Shown: in pieces, positions 8,868-17,415 of the stretch
How positions within the stretch are numbered: position 1 is the first letter of the stretch
Layout: each line of letters begins with the position of its first letter
Assembly (NCBI RefSeq): GCF_001665395.1
Contig: NZ_LZSG01000049.1
Location: forward strand, 1 to 64,000
Direction of reading: 5' to 3'
DNA from: Mycobacterium sp. 1164966.3
GTDB taxonomy: Bacteria > Actinomycetota > Actinomycetes > Mycobacteriales > Mycobacteriaceae
DNA length: 64,000 bases
Program-made: the position numbers and the translations under genes
Notes under the pieces: generated by a model
Seen by the model: only the letters and a program-made list of their open reading frames with translations
What the model was told of the DNA's origin: nothing
Databases searched by the model: none

Positions 8868-10707
8868 AGAAACCAGACTGATTGTCACCGGAGTTGAAGC
8901 CGCCTGAACTGCCGTTGCCGGAGTTGCCCACACCCGAGCTGTTGTTGCCGGAGTTGAACAGCCCGGCGTTGTAGGCGCCGGTGTTGCCGAACCCTGAGTC
9001 CGCGAAGCCGGTGTTGTAGAAACCGACGTTGCCCCGCCCACCCGAGTTGTGGAATCCGGAGGTGAAGCCGAAGGGGGAGTCCGTCGTGTTGCCGAAACCA
9101 GAGCTCTCGCTGCCGGTGTTGTTGAACCCGGACAGATTGCTGCCGGTGTTGTTGAAGCCGGAGTTGACGGCCCCGACCGGAGTGTTGGGACTGCCGAAGC
9201 CGGTGTTGTAGTTGCCCGAGTTGAACAGGCCGGTGTTGACGCTGCCCGAATTGAACATGCCGGTATTGAAATAGCCCGAGTTGAAGAAGCCGGTATTGGT
9301 GCCGTAGCCGGTGTCGTAGGGGGCGAGGTCGGCGAAATAGCCGCTGTTTCCGATGCCGGTGTTTCCAGAGCTGGCGTTCCAGAAGCCCACGTTGTTGAAG
9401 AACGCGTTCCCGGCGCCGACATTGTTGCTGCCGGCGTTGCCGAAACCGAAGTTGTAATCCCCGCCGTTGCCGAAGCCCGTATTGACGGAGCCTCCGTTCC
9501 AGAAGCCGGTGTTGGTGGCGCCGGCGTTGCCGAAGCCGAAGTTGCCGTTGCCCGAGTTGAAGAAGCCGACGTTGTTGTCGCCCGAGTTGAAGAAGCCGAC
9601 GTTGTTGTTGCCTGAGTTGCCCAAGCCGAGGTTGGCGAGGCCGGAGTTCAGTGAGCCGATGCCGATCTGGTTGTCGCCGGTGAGGCCGAAGCCGATGTTG
9701 TTGTTGCCGGGGTTGCCGAACCCGAAGTTGGCATCGCCCTTGTTTCCGAAGCCGACGTTGGAATCGCCGATGTTTCCGCTGCCGAGGTTGGCGGAACCGG
9801 TATTTCCGCCGCCGACGTTGGTGTTGCCGGAGTTACCGCCGCCACGGTTGCCGTCGCCGATGTTCCCGCTGCCCAGGTTGCCGTTGCCGGACGTCAGGGA
9901 GAACTGGTCCGAGTGCCCGTTTCCGCTGCCGAAGTCGAGATTGCCGATGTTGCCGTTGCCGAAGTTGGTGTTGCCGGCGTTCCCGTTGCCGACGTTGGTG
10001 TTGCCCCAGTTGCCGCTGCCCAGGTTGGCGTTGCCCAGGTTGCCACTGCCCAGGTTCGTGTTGCCGTAATTGCCGCTGCCCAGGTTCAGGTCACCGGTGT
10101 TCTCGCTGCCCAGGTTGGCGTTGCCGGTGTTTCCGATGCCCAGGTTTCCCGCGCCGTTATTGCCGATGCCGGTCAGGGCCGCCAAGGGTGCCAGCGGCTG
10201 CTGCCAGGACGTCAACTGTGCCGCGGCGGCCGAGGCTCCGGCGTGATAGCCGCTCATCGCGGTGATGTCCTGGGCCCACATTCCCTCGTACAGGCCCTCG
10301 ACGGCCGCGATCGCAGGGGCGTTCTGCCCGAACAGATTCGAGGTCACCAGTGACACCAGTTGCGAGCGGTTTCCCGCGATCGCTGCAGGATGCACCGTTG
10401 CCGCCCGCGCCGCCTCGTAGGCGGCGGCGGTGGCTTTGGCCTGCCCGGCCGCCCCCGCGGCCCGCGCTGCCGCGGCGCTGAGCCACCCCGCATAGGGCGC
10501 CGCCGCGGCCGTCATCGCCGCCGCCGCAGGGCCCTGCCAGGCCGCGCCCGCCAATCCCGAGGTCACCGAACCGAACGATTCGGCCGCCGAACCGAGCTCG
10601 CCGGCGAGCCCCTCCCAGGCCGCCGCCGCGGCCAGCATCGGGTCAGAACCCACGCCGCCGAACATGAGCGCCGAATTGACCTCCGGTGGAAACACCAAGA
10701 AATTCAC
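8860..10707 (-). CDS. PPE family protein, MPTR subfamily
   Basis: A 615-aa protein. Residues 1 to about 180 form the PPE domain: MNFLVFPPEVNSALMFGG, the WxG turn in AWQGPAAAAM, and long Ala-rich helices. The rest is a long array of degenerate pentapeptides of the NxGxGN type, as in the major polymorphic tandem repeat (MPTR) class; these fold as a beta helix. PPE-MPTR proteins are exported by ESX-5 and are expanded in slow-growing mycobacteria. No PE partner is adjacent. Repeat content makes this gene prone to assembly error. Confidence 0.93.
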   Translation of the reverse strand: MNFLVFPPEVNSALMFGGVGSDPMLAAAAAWEGLAGELGSAAESFGSVTSGLAGAAWQGPAAAAMTAAAAPYAGWLSAAAARAAGAAGQAKATAAAYEAARAATVHPAAIAGNRSQLVSLVTSNLFGQNAPAIAAVEGLYEGMWAQDITAMSGYHAGASAAAAQLTSWQQPLAPLAALTGIGNNGAGNLGIGNTGNANLGSENTGDLNLGSGNYGNTNLGSGNLGNANLGSGNWGNTNVGNGNAGNTNFGNGNIGNLDFGSGNGHSDQFSLTSGNGNLGSGNIGDGNRGGGNSGNTNVGGGNTGSANLGSGNIGDSNVGFGNKGDANFGFGNPGNNNIGFGLTGDNQIGIGSLNSGLANLGLGNSGNNNVGFFNSGDNNVGFFNSGNGNFGFGNAGATNTGFWNGGSVNTGFGNGGDYNFGFGNAGSNNVGAGNAFFNNVGFWNASSGNTGIGNSGYFADLAPYDTGYGTNTGFFNSGYFNTGMFNSGSVNTGLFNSGNYNTGFGSPNTPVGAVNSGFNNTGSNLSGFNNTGSESSGFGNTTDSPFGFTSGFHNSGGRGNVGFYNTGFADSGFGNTGAYNAGLFNSGNNSSGVGNSGNGSSGGFNSGDNQSGFFN

Positions 10708-10841
10708 GCGTGTGCCCTTTGCCCTGGACGAGAAGACGGTCTTTGGCCCGTAGGACCGTATAAGAAACCGCCCGCCACGATGGGGGATTTTGGCGAACTT
10801 GCCCCGGTCTGGGCAGAAAGCGCCAGGGTAGCCTCACGGTC

Positions 10842-11639
10842 ATGCAGAAGAAGGGGCAGCGGGCTTCTGATGAGCCGGCTTCGCCTGCGCCGCAGTACCC
10901 CATCGAGTCGGTCGACAACGCGCTGAAGCTGCTGCTGTTGCTGGGCGAGCAGCCCCAGATCCGGCTGAGCGAGGCGACTACGTACCTCGGTGTGGCGTCG
11001 TCCACCGCGCACCGGCTGCTGGCGATGCTGACCTACCGCGGTTTCGTGCGGCAAGACCCGGTGTCCAAGGCGTATCTTCCGGGGCCGGCGCTGACCAGCG
11101 TTGCGTTTGCGATCTTCGGCCGCATCGATGTTCCGGCGACCGCCACGCCGATCATGCGCAGCCTCAGCGAACGTCTGCGCGAAACGATCCATGTCGGCAT
11201 GCTCGACGGCGCCGACGTTCGTTTCGTCGCCGCGGTCGAGGGTCCCGCCGCGGTTCGGGTTGCTTCCCGGCTGGGACGCACGATGCCGGCGCACTGCACC
11301 TCGACGGGAAAGGTCATGCTGGCCCAGTTGACCGAACCCGAACTGCGGCAATTACTTCCGCACGAGAAGCTGGAGCGCATCACCGCGCGCTCGATCGGAA
11401 ACCGCACCGAGTTGGAGGCCGAGCTGTCCCGAATCCGGGAATGCGGTTATGCGGTCAATCGCGAAGAGAGCGAGGAAGGTGTTGCCTCGGTTGCGGTTCC
11501 GATACCCACCAAGGCTCCGGGGCTGCGCCTTGCGCTGAACGCAGCCGCCCCGCAGAACCGGCTGGACAGCTCGCAGTACACCACCGTTGTCGCCGAACTT
11601 GTGGAGGCGGCCAAGGAAATCGGCGACCGGTTGGGTTAG
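10842..11639 (+). CDS. IclR family transcriptional regulator
   Basis: A 265-aa regulator with an N-terminal winged helix (SVDNALKLLLLLGEQPQIRLSEATTYLGVASSTAHRLLAML) and the C-terminal IclR effector domain (PAHCTSTGKVMLAQL, GYAVNREESEEGVASVAVPI). IclR proteins often control aromatic-acid catabolism. Its 3' end overlaps the last gene of the dioxygenase operon by 4 nt in convergent orientation, and the operon promoter carries ACAGAG palindromes. It is therefore the likely regulator of that operon (inference). Confidence 0.88.
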   Translation: MQKKGQRASDEPASPAPQYPIESVDNALKLLLLLGEQPQIRLSEATTYLGVASSTAHRLLAMLTYRGFVRQDPVSKAYLPGPALTSVAFAIFGRIDVPATATPIMRSLSERLRETIHVGMLDGADVRFVAAVEGPAAVRVASRLGRTMPAHCTSTGKVMLAQLTEPELRQLLPHEKLERITARSIGNRTELEAELSRIRECGYAVNREESEEGVASVAVPIPTKAPGLRLALNAAAPQNRLDSSQYTTVVAELVEAAKEIGDRLG

Positions 11640-12370
11640 TCGTCCGGTTGGGCTAGTCGGGCGATCTCGTGGCGCCAGGCCGCTTCGGCGGTAAACGCAT
11701 GACCAAGGTCGGGCAGGTCTTGCCAGTCGGCATCGTCGATATCGCACAAGGTCCCGCCGGCTGCGCGCACCCGCAACGACATCCGGGCCAGCTCGTCGAC
11801 GCTGATCGCCTGCAGCACCGCTTGTTGCACGGTTGTTGCGGCGCTGGTGATTCCGTGCCCGCGGCAGATGACCACCGGCGCACCGCGCATGGCAGCCACC
11901 ATTTCCTTGCCCAGTTGCGAGTTTCGGATAAGCACTGCGCGTTCGTAGACGGGCACCCCGCTGCGTGCCAGCCGCGCGCCCGGAATGTCGTAGGCCCCGT
12001 AAATCGGCCGGATCGCGATGCCGGCCAGATCGGCGGCGACGACGGCGGGTGGATGCAGATGCGCGACGGCCCGGTGCGAACTCGCGAGCATGGTTTCGAC
12101 ATGGATGGGCAGCTCGTTCGGCACTCGGTAACCGTCGAGTTCGCCGTCGGCGGCCGGGCTGCCGTCGAAACGGATGAGCCGGATATCGGCGGGCCGGGTG
12201 AAGGCCACCCCGGTGTCGCTGTCACTCCGGCAGCGGATGAGCAGGTGGTCGTCGTCGACCCGCAGGCTGAGGTGCCCGAGGATCCCGTCGACCAGTCCGC
12301 GGGCCGCGGCGACCCGGCAGCCCTGCGCCACCAAAGCTCGTTGCTGGTCTAGGGATTCGGGCGTCGTCAT
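11636..12370 (-). CDS. Class II aldolase/adducin family protein, possible aromatic decarboxylase
   Basis: A 244-aa class II aldolase fold protein. Metal ligands appear as AHLHPP (two His) and ICRGHGIT (third His), with a likely acid residue near LPIHVETML. The family contains sugar-phosphate aldolases but also PhtC-type 3,4-dihydroxyphthalate decarboxylases. As the last gene of a dioxygenase-dihydrodiol dehydrogenase operon, a decarboxylase role fits the context better than sugar metabolism. Its ATG overlaps the SDR stop (ATGA), so translation is coupled. Confidence 0.75.
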   Translation of the reverse strand: MTTPESLDQQRALVAQGCRVAAARGLVDGILGHLSLRVDDDHLLIRCRSDSDTGVAFTRPADIRLIRFDGSPAADGELDGYRVPNELPIHVETMLASSHRAVAHLHPPAVVAADLAGIAIRPIYGAYDIPGARLARSGVPVYERAVLIRNSQLGKEMVAAMRGAPVVICRGHGITSAATTVQQAVLQAISVDELARMSLRVRAAGGTLCDIDDADWQDLPDLGHAFTAEAAWRHEIARLAQPDD

Positions 12371-13167
12371 GTCGACTTGGCTCGGCCGATGCGAAATCCG
12401 CCGTCCGGGTGGATGGTCTCGCCGGTGATCCCATGGGAGCGGTCCGAGGCCAGGAAGACGAAGCTCCACGCGTGGTCTTCGGCCGACAGCGCGACGTTCA
12501 GCGGTGTACGGGCGGCCAGGTCGCGGGCCCGGTCGGGGGTGTCGTTGAGGCGGACGCTGTCGAGCCCCAGGGTGGTAAGGCCCCGCAGGTCGGTGTTCAG
12601 CGTGCCGCCCGGGGCCACCCCGTTGACGCGGATGCCCGGTGACAGCTCATGCGCCAGTGCGGCCACCAGCCCACGTACGGCGAACTTCGACGACACGTAC
12701 AGCACGCCACCGCGTCCGGGGTAGAACGACGACGTGGATTCGGTGAGCACGATCGAGGATCCGGTCCCGGCGCGCAACCAGGGCACCGCGGCCTTGACCG
12801 ATTGCAGGTGGCTGAGCACATTGATCCGGAACATCTCGTCGAACGCGCCGGAGAGGTCGTCGGCGTTGATGTCGGTGATGCCCTTGTAGAAATCGAACAC
12901 GCCGACGCAGTTGACCAAAGTGTCAAGGCCCCCATAGGTATTCACCGCGACGTTGACGGCCTGCTCGTTGGCCTGCCGGGTGACGGCATCGCCTTCGACC
13001 ACCGGTACTCCGGGCAGTTGCTCGCGCAGCATGTCGCACTTGTGCCGATCTAGTTCCAGCACAGTGATTCTCGCGTCCTCGGCGAGGAATGCCTCGGCGA
13101 CAGCGCGGCCGATTCCCGATCCGCCGCCGACGATCAGGGCCCGCTTGCCATGCAGCCATTCGGTCAT
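12367..13167 (-). CDS. SDR dehydrogenase, cis-dihydrodiol type
   Basis: A 266-aa short-chain dehydrogenase. The NAD-binding motif is VGGGSGIGRAVAEAF; the catalytic set is Ser in LTESTSSF and YVSSK. It resembles aromatic cis-dihydrodiol dehydrogenases, which oxidise the ring dihydrodiol made by a Rieske dioxygenase back to a catechol with NAD+. Position directly behind the dioxygenase genes supports this. It overlaps by 4 nt both the 100-aa gene upstream and the class II aldolase gene downstream. Confidence 0.8.
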   Translation of the reverse strand: MTEWLHGKRALIVGGGSGIGRAVAEAFLAEDARITVLELDRHKCDMLREQLPGVPVVEGDAVTRQANEQAVNVAVNTYGGLDTLVNCVGVFDFYKGITDINADDLSGAFDEMFRINVLSHLQSVKAAVPWLRAGTGSSIVLTESTSSFYPGRGGVLYVSSKFAVRGLVAALAHELSPGIRVNGVAPGGTLNTDLRGLTTLGLDSVRLNDTPDRARDLAARTPLNVALSAEDHAWSFVFLASDRSHGITGETIHPDGGFRIGRAKST

Positions 13168-13466
13168 GGTTGCGATTCCACCACATCATCGCCCTCAGGC
13201 CCGGGCGGTTCGTCCGGCTCGTCCGGCAGCAGCGGCGCATAGGAATTGCCCACCATCGCCGCCAGGGTGCGGGTGTTCTGCCACGTCAGTGCCTCGACTT
13301 CAAGCGCGTCGAGGGTGATCCACTGTCCGGTCTTGGGCGAGGTGATCAATAGCCGTGAGCCGTTGCGGGTATCCACCCGGCGCACCACCACCTCAGTGAA
13401 TTCGTTTGCGACCGTGAGTGGTTCGCCTACGGCTCCCTCCAGTAACCGGGCCACTTCGGGGTTCAC
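13164..13466 (-). CDS. Small conserved-looking protein of the dioxygenase operon
   Basis: A 100-aa protein with no recognised domain. It has no Cys, so it is not a ferredoxin, and no membrane segment. The core (LTVANEFTEVVVRRVDTRNGSRLLITSPKTGQWITLD) looks like a small beta-rich fold; the C-terminus is acidic and Pro-rich. The GTG at 13466 is chosen because it forms a GTGA overlap with the beta-subunit stop; its own stop forms ATGA with the SDR start. This tight coupling argues for a real accessory role, perhaps in assembly or control of the dioxygenase. Confidence 0.7.
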   Translation of the reverse strand: MNPEVARLLEGAVGEPLTVANEFTEVVVRRVDTRNGSRLLITSPKTGQWITLDALEVEALTWQNTRTLAAMVGNSYAPLLPDEPDEPPGPEGDDVVESQP

Positions 13467-14014
13467 AGGAACACCGCCAGATTCTGCATGCGCAACACCG
13501 ACTCGTCGACGTGGATGACGCGGCGCGCCAGTTTCCACGTCTTGGTGTCGTTGTACCAGCGCAGCAGATCCTCACGGCCGCAAGACACCAACGCGCCCGC
13601 GTTGACATCGCCTCGACTACGGAACAACAGTTCGGCCGATTCCACTCGGAGGTGGCCCGGATCCCCCCATTCGAAACAGCGCACGTTGGTGATGAAGTGG
13701 CGCAGTCGCGACGGCGGATCCTCGGTCCAGGCATGCTCGGTTTCCAGCCGCGCGACCCGCTGGCTCAGCGAATACTTGTCCTCATCGAAATGGGACATTC
13801 CCGGCTCCCTACCAGCCAACGTGTCGAAGCCGGCACCGCGTGCGGTGGTGACGCGGACCGGCATCAGGTACTGAACGTCGTAGGTGAGCGTGTCCAGCCA
13901 CAGCCGGTACTGCTGGGCATCCAGCAGGTAGGCTTCGTCGACCAGGAACTGATGCGCCTGCAGATGTCGAATATCATTGAAAGGCAATGCCTTTCGTGGA
14001 GGCTTGGCGCTCAC
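13463..14014 (-). CDS. Aromatic-ring-hydroxylating dioxygenase beta subunit
   Basis: A 183-aa protein matching the small beta subunit of Rieske non-haem iron dioxygenases (SnoaL-like cone fold): FLVDEAYLLDAQQYRLWLDTLTYDVQYLMPVRVT, then RHFITNVRCF and LLFRSRGD, VSCGREDLLRWYND. It has a structural role in the alpha3-beta3 oxygenase. The GTG at 14014 overlaps the alpha stop (GTGA), indicating coupled translation and fixed stoichiometry. Confidence 0.88.
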   Translation of the reverse strand: MSAKPPRKALPFNDIRHLQAHQFLVDEAYLLDAQQYRLWLDTLTYDVQYLMPVRVTTARGAGFDTLAGREPGMSHFDEDKYSLSQRVARLETEHAWTEDPPSRLRHFITNVRCFEWGDPGHLRVESAELLFRSRGDVNAGALVSCGREDLLRWYNDTKTWKLARRVIHVDESVLRMQNLAVFL

Positions 14015-15384
14015 CCGGGAACCGCCGATTCCAGTTGCGTGGCCCACAATTTGAGCAGCTCGCGCTGGTTGTACTCGTTGTAGCCGACCTGGGCGCGGCC
14101 CGGGCCGTGGAAGGCCTCGGCGGGCAACGCCTCGATGACCGGGCGGTCGTCGGCGAGCAGGCCCATCCGGCTGTTCAGCAGCAGCCGTCGGGCCATGGAG
14201 CCGCCGGCGGTGGTGGTCAGCGACACCCAGTTCTCCACGTCGTCCTGCTCGAACATTCCCGTCGACCCGAAGCACATCAGATAGGCCTTGTACGAGTCTT
14301 TCTTGAAATCGGCTGGCGCCGCGGAGTCCACGGCGAACCACGAGCAGACCTCGGTTTCGTTCTCGCTGATCGGCTGCCAGAGCCGGATCGAGATGAAGGG
14401 CAGGACTTCTTGGTCCTTCTCGCGATCGGATTCGTGCGGCTCGTCCCGAACCCGGGGCCAGTTATGGACGAAACTCAGGTTCGGGAAGCAGGTGGCGGCA
14501 GAGATCATGAATCCATCGTCGCCGACGACGCGCTGCTGGCGCGGTGACCAGACGTCCTTGATCCGGCGGATCATCTCGTCGGGGTAGCCGACGTAGCGCA
14601 TCCGCTCGTCGAATCCGCCGGGCGGCAGCTTGTAGGTGGTTCCACCGCCGCGGTGCGCCCAGTAGGTGGCACCGTCCTTGCGCTTCTGGGCTTTTGGCTC
14701 GCGGAACAGGCCGATGTCAACGATCGAGGCGTGCGTGTGCGGCGTGTGGTACATGTCGCCGGAGAAGTTCTCGGCGCCGATCTTCCAGTTCGCCTTGATT
14801 CGCCAGCGCTGTGGTCCGCGCAGCTCCAGGCCCCCGGCGCTCTGCTTGGTGTAGAAGTCCAGGTAGAACCTGAAGTCGCCGAGGAACTCGTCGAGCGGCT
14901 GCGCGTCGCGGTCCAGGTTGATGAACAGCAGACCGTTGTAACTGGCCAAATTCGGTGCGGGCAAGAGGGTTTGGTCGCTTTTGACGAATCCTTCGTCGCC
15001 CCCGTAGGCGTCTTTGTGGAACGGCAATCCGGTGAGTCGGCCGTCGTTGCGGTAACTCCAGCCGTGATACGGGCAACGGAAATTGGACGCGTTTCCCAAC
15101 TCCGCGCGACATACCTGCATGCCGCGGTGCAGGCACATATTAAACATCGCGCGCACATCACCGTTGGAATCCCGCGCGATGATGAACGAGTCGTCCAGCA
15201 CCCTGCGCACCACATAGTCGCCGTCCTGCGGGATCTCTGACTCGTGCGCCACGAAGATCCACGCCCGGCTGAACAGCCGCTCCTTCTCCAGCGCGAAGAG
15301 CTCTTTGTCGTTGTAGATATGGGCGGGGATCATGCCCCGCCGGATGTTCTCGAAAAGATCCGAGACGTCGGGCTGCTCTATCAC
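14011..15384 (-). CDS. Aromatic-ring-hydroxylating dioxygenase alpha subunit (Rieske)
   Basis: A 457-aa catalytic subunit. The Rieske [2Fe-2S] ligands are in CLHRG and CPYHGWSY. The mononuclear iron site is in NFSGDMYHTPHTH, with the Asp that links neighbouring subunits. The enzyme adds O2 to an aromatic ring to give a cis-dihydrodiol. Start GTG at 15384 (VIEQPDVSD) is preferred because an AAGGG site lies 11 nt upstream; a GTG four codons earlier is too close to it. No ferredoxin or reductase gene follows, so electrons must come from elsewhere. Substrate not shown; context suggests an aromatic acid. Confidence 0.88.
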   Translation of the reverse strand: MIEQPDVSDLFENIRRGMIPAHIYNDKELFALEKERLFSRAWIFVAHESEIPQDGDYVVRRVLDDSFIIARDSNGDVRAMFNMCLHRGMQVCRAELGNASNFRCPYHGWSYRNDGRLTGLPFHKDAYGGDEGFVKSDQTLLPAPNLASYNGLLFINLDRDAQPLDEFLGDFRFYLDFYTKQSAGGLELRGPQRWRIKANWKIGAENFSGDMYHTPHTHASIVDIGLFREPKAQKRKDGATYWAHRGGGTTYKLPPGGFDERMRYVGYPDEMIRRIKDVWSPRQQRVVGDDGFMISAATCFPNLSFVHNWPRVRDEPHESDREKDQEVLPFISIRLWQPISENETEVCSWFAVDSAAPADFKKDSYKAYLMCFGSTGMFEQDDVENWVSLTTTAGGSMARRLLLNSRMGLLADDRPVIEALPAEAFHGPGRAQVGYNEYNQRELLKLWATQLESAVPG

Positions 15385-15417
15385 TGAACGCAACACCCTT
15401 CGCTTTTTGTCTGTTCT

Positions 15418-15444
15418 ACAGAGATTCACTCTGTAATACAGAGT
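15418..15444. promoter_or_regulatory. ACAGAG/CTCTGT palindromes upstream of the dioxygenase operon
   Basis: Three half-sites follow one another: ACAGAG (15418), CTCTGT (15429) and ACAGAG (15438). The last two form a perfect ACTCTGT-AAT-ACAGAGT palindrome at 15428-15444. It lies 34 nt upstream of the alpha-subunit start, as expected for an operator; the IclR protein of this locus is the obvious candidate. Confidence 0.55.
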
Positions 15445-15660
15445 CCCTGGTGCGGGGGTGGTAGTCAATGCGCCGGCTGGTAGCCGCATGCGACGTTGAG
15501 CTAATTCACAGGTAGCTCACAACCATAGGTCGGGGGTGCCGCGCAAGCGCGACAGGCTACGGTGGACACAATGCACGCAGGCACGGTTTTTTAGGGATTA
15601 TTTCTCCGCTAGTGCATTCACTCCACGCTTCCAACTCCGCAGTTGAGGAAAGGCAGGGTC
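15445..15660. other. Divergent intergenic region, no gene seen
   Basis: The gap between the dioxygenase operon and the Rieske/DUF2231 gene has no convincing coding frame. A GAGGAAAGG ribosome site lies just before 15661. Promoters of both units must lie here, but no clear -35/-10 pair could be assigned by eye. Confidence 0.4.
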
Positions 15661-16638
15661 ATGGTCGGTCGGTCTCGGCACGCCGAAGGTCGATTGCAGC
15701 AGATCGGAACGCAAGTGCTGGCGGCCATCGGTCGGCAAGAGTGGCTGGATCGGCCCAGCTATCGGCTGGAGCACGCGCTGAGCTTCGCCTACAACGCGCT
15801 GGGCGGCGCGCGTAACCGCGTCACCAACGCGCTGCACGGCGTGTGGCTCGGACATCCCGTGCACCCGCCCCTGGCTTCGCTGACCAGCGGGGCACTCGGC
15901 ACCACCGTCGCCCTGGACGCGCTCAGCTTGCTGCCGGGCCGGCCCGCCACCGAGGTCCTCGACGCGTCGCGGTTCGCGACGCGCGCCCTCGGCCTGGGAA
16001 TTCTGGCTAGTGTCGGCTCGGCGGTCACCGGCGTCACCGACTGGCAACACACCCACGAGAAGGACCGCCGTGTGGGGCTGGTACACGGCGTGGTGAACCT
16101 GGCCGCGACCGCGCTGTACGCGATGTCCTGGTGGGACCGGCGGCAGGGCAACCACGGCCGGGGGATCGCACTGACCGCGCTGGGGTACGGCATCACCGTC
16201 GGCGGCAGCTACCTGGGCGGGGCGCTGGTGTTCGAGTCGGGCATCGGCATCGACCAGTCCGGTGAGCGGCTGCGCACCAAAGAGTGGACGCCCGTGTTGC
16301 CCGCGAGCTCGTTGAACGGAAAGCCGGTACGGGTCGAGGTCGACGGCGTCGGCCTGGTGGTGTGTCAGACCAAGCCTGGGGAGATCAAGGCGTTCGGTGA
16401 GTTCTGCCCGCATCTGGCCGCGCCGATGGCCGACGGGTGGGTCGACCGGGGCCGCATCGTCTGTCCCTGGCATGGCTCGTGGTTCGAGGCCGAGTCGGGA
16501 GACGTGCTGCGCGGCCCGGCGGCAGCCCCGCTGCCGTACTACGAAGCCCGATTGGTCGACGGAATGGTCGAGGTCCGCGGCGGCAAGCAGTCCGGTTTGG
16601 GCGGGGCGGCAAGGATCGCAAAAGGAGGAGCCAAGTGA
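15661..16638 (+). CDS. DUF2231 membrane domain fused to a Rieske [2Fe-2S] domain
   Basis: A 325-aa fusion. Residues about 55-200 form a four-helix membrane domain of DUF2231 type (GVWLGHPVHPPLASL, SVGSAVTGVTDWQHT). Residues about 215-310 form a Rieske ferredoxin domain with ligands FCPHLAAP and CPWHGSWF. It is probably a membrane-bound electron carrier. The hemerythrin gene follows with a GTGA overlap. Whether it could supply electrons to the dioxygenase next door is only a conjecture. Confidence 0.82.
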   Translation: MVGRSRHAEGRLQQIGTQVLAAIGRQEWLDRPSYRLEHALSFAYNALGGARNRVTNALHGVWLGHPVHPPLASLTSGALGTTVALDALSLLPGRPATEVLDASRFATRALGLGILASVGSAVTGVTDWQHTHEKDRRVGLVHGVVNLAATALYAMSWWDRRQGNHGRGIALTALGYGITVGGSYLGGALVFESGIGIDQSGERLRTKEWTPVLPASSLNGKPVRVEVDGVGLVVCQTKPGEIKAFGEFCPHLAAPMADGWVDRGRIVCPWHGSWFEAESGDVLRGPAAAPLPYYEARLVDGMVEVRGGKQSGLGGAARIAKGGAK

Positions 16639-17120
16639 ACGCCTACGACGTCTTGAAAGAACACCACGTCGTGCTGAAGGGGCTGGGCCGAAAGGTCAGC
16701 GAAGCGCCCATCGACAGCGAAGAGCGCCACGCGCTGTTCGACGAGATGCTGATCGAGCTTGACATCCACTTCCGCATCGAAGATGACCTGTACTACCCGG
16801 CCCTGGCGGCGGCCAGCAAGCTGATCGCGATCGCCCATGCCGAGCACCGCCAGGTGATCGACCAGCTGTCCGTGGTGCTGCGGACCCCACAGAGCGCGCC
16901 GGGCTACGAGGACGAGTGGAACTCGTTCAAGACCGTCCTGGAAGCCCATGCCGACGAAGAAGAACGCGACATGATCCCCGCTCCGCCTCCGGTCGAGATC
17001 GGCGACGAGGAGCTCGAGAAGCTGGGCGACAAGATGGCCGCCACGATCGAGCAGTACCGCGGCTCCGCGCTGCACAAGCTGCGGACCAAGGGACGCGCCG
17101 CGCTGGTACGCGCACTGTAG
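16635..17120 (+). CDS. Hemerythrin HHE-domain protein
   Basis: A 161-aa four-helix protein with hemerythrin-like metal ligands: LKEHHVVLKG, LDIHFRIEDDLYYPAL, AHAEHRQVID and AHADEEERDMIP. These bind a di-iron centre used for O2, NO or peroxide sensing or handling. Start GTG at 16635 sits behind a strong AAAGGAGGAG site and overlaps the stop of the DUF2231-Rieske gene, so the two form an operon. Confidence 0.85.
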   Translation: MNAYDVLKEHHVVLKGLGRKVSEAPIDSEERHALFDEMLIELDIHFRIEDDLYYPALAAASKLIAIAHAEHRQVIDQLSVVLRTPQSAPGYEDEWNSFKTVLEAHADEEERDMIPAPPPVEIGDEELEKLGDKMAATIEQYRGSALHKLRTKGRAALVRAL

Positions 17121-17400
17121 AGCGCGTCCGTGGCGCTCGCGCACGTCCGACGCGTCATATGTCGTGGCTAACTGGCGCAGTCGGTTTCCTTCGGCGACTA
17201 GGTCGCCGTTGAACCGAAGGTGTGGAATGCGTTGCAACGCCTGGGTCCAATAGCGGCATAGCGCGGGCTTGCCAAAGTGCTCGAGGACGGATTCAACGGC
17301 GTGGGCATTCGCGCCTCAACCCATTACCTGGGAGTCCACCGGATCAATGTCCAGCATGGGCACGGTAGTGGCACTTGGGCCCAAGCGGTTTCGCGACCGG
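17121..17400 (-). pseudogene. Possible gene remnant between hemerythrin and pcaH
   Basis: In one minus-strand frame the gap reads like protein with normal codon choice (LDIDPVDSQVMG, stop, then GANAHAVESVLEHFGKPALC and RIPHLRFNGDLVAEGNRL) interrupted by a single stop. The family is not recognised. It has no plausible start and runs into the hemerythrin gene, so it may be a decayed fragment. A CGGCGAC-TAG-GTCGCCG hairpin (17192-17208) lies within it. Confidence 0.25.
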
Positions 17401-17415
17401 GTAACCTCAGCTCTC

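Noticed and set aside
9100..10150. Short regular repeats that might suggest a CRISPR array
   Set aside because: They are degenerate 15-nt units coding for the NxGxGN pentapeptides of a PPE-MPTR protein, in one open frame.
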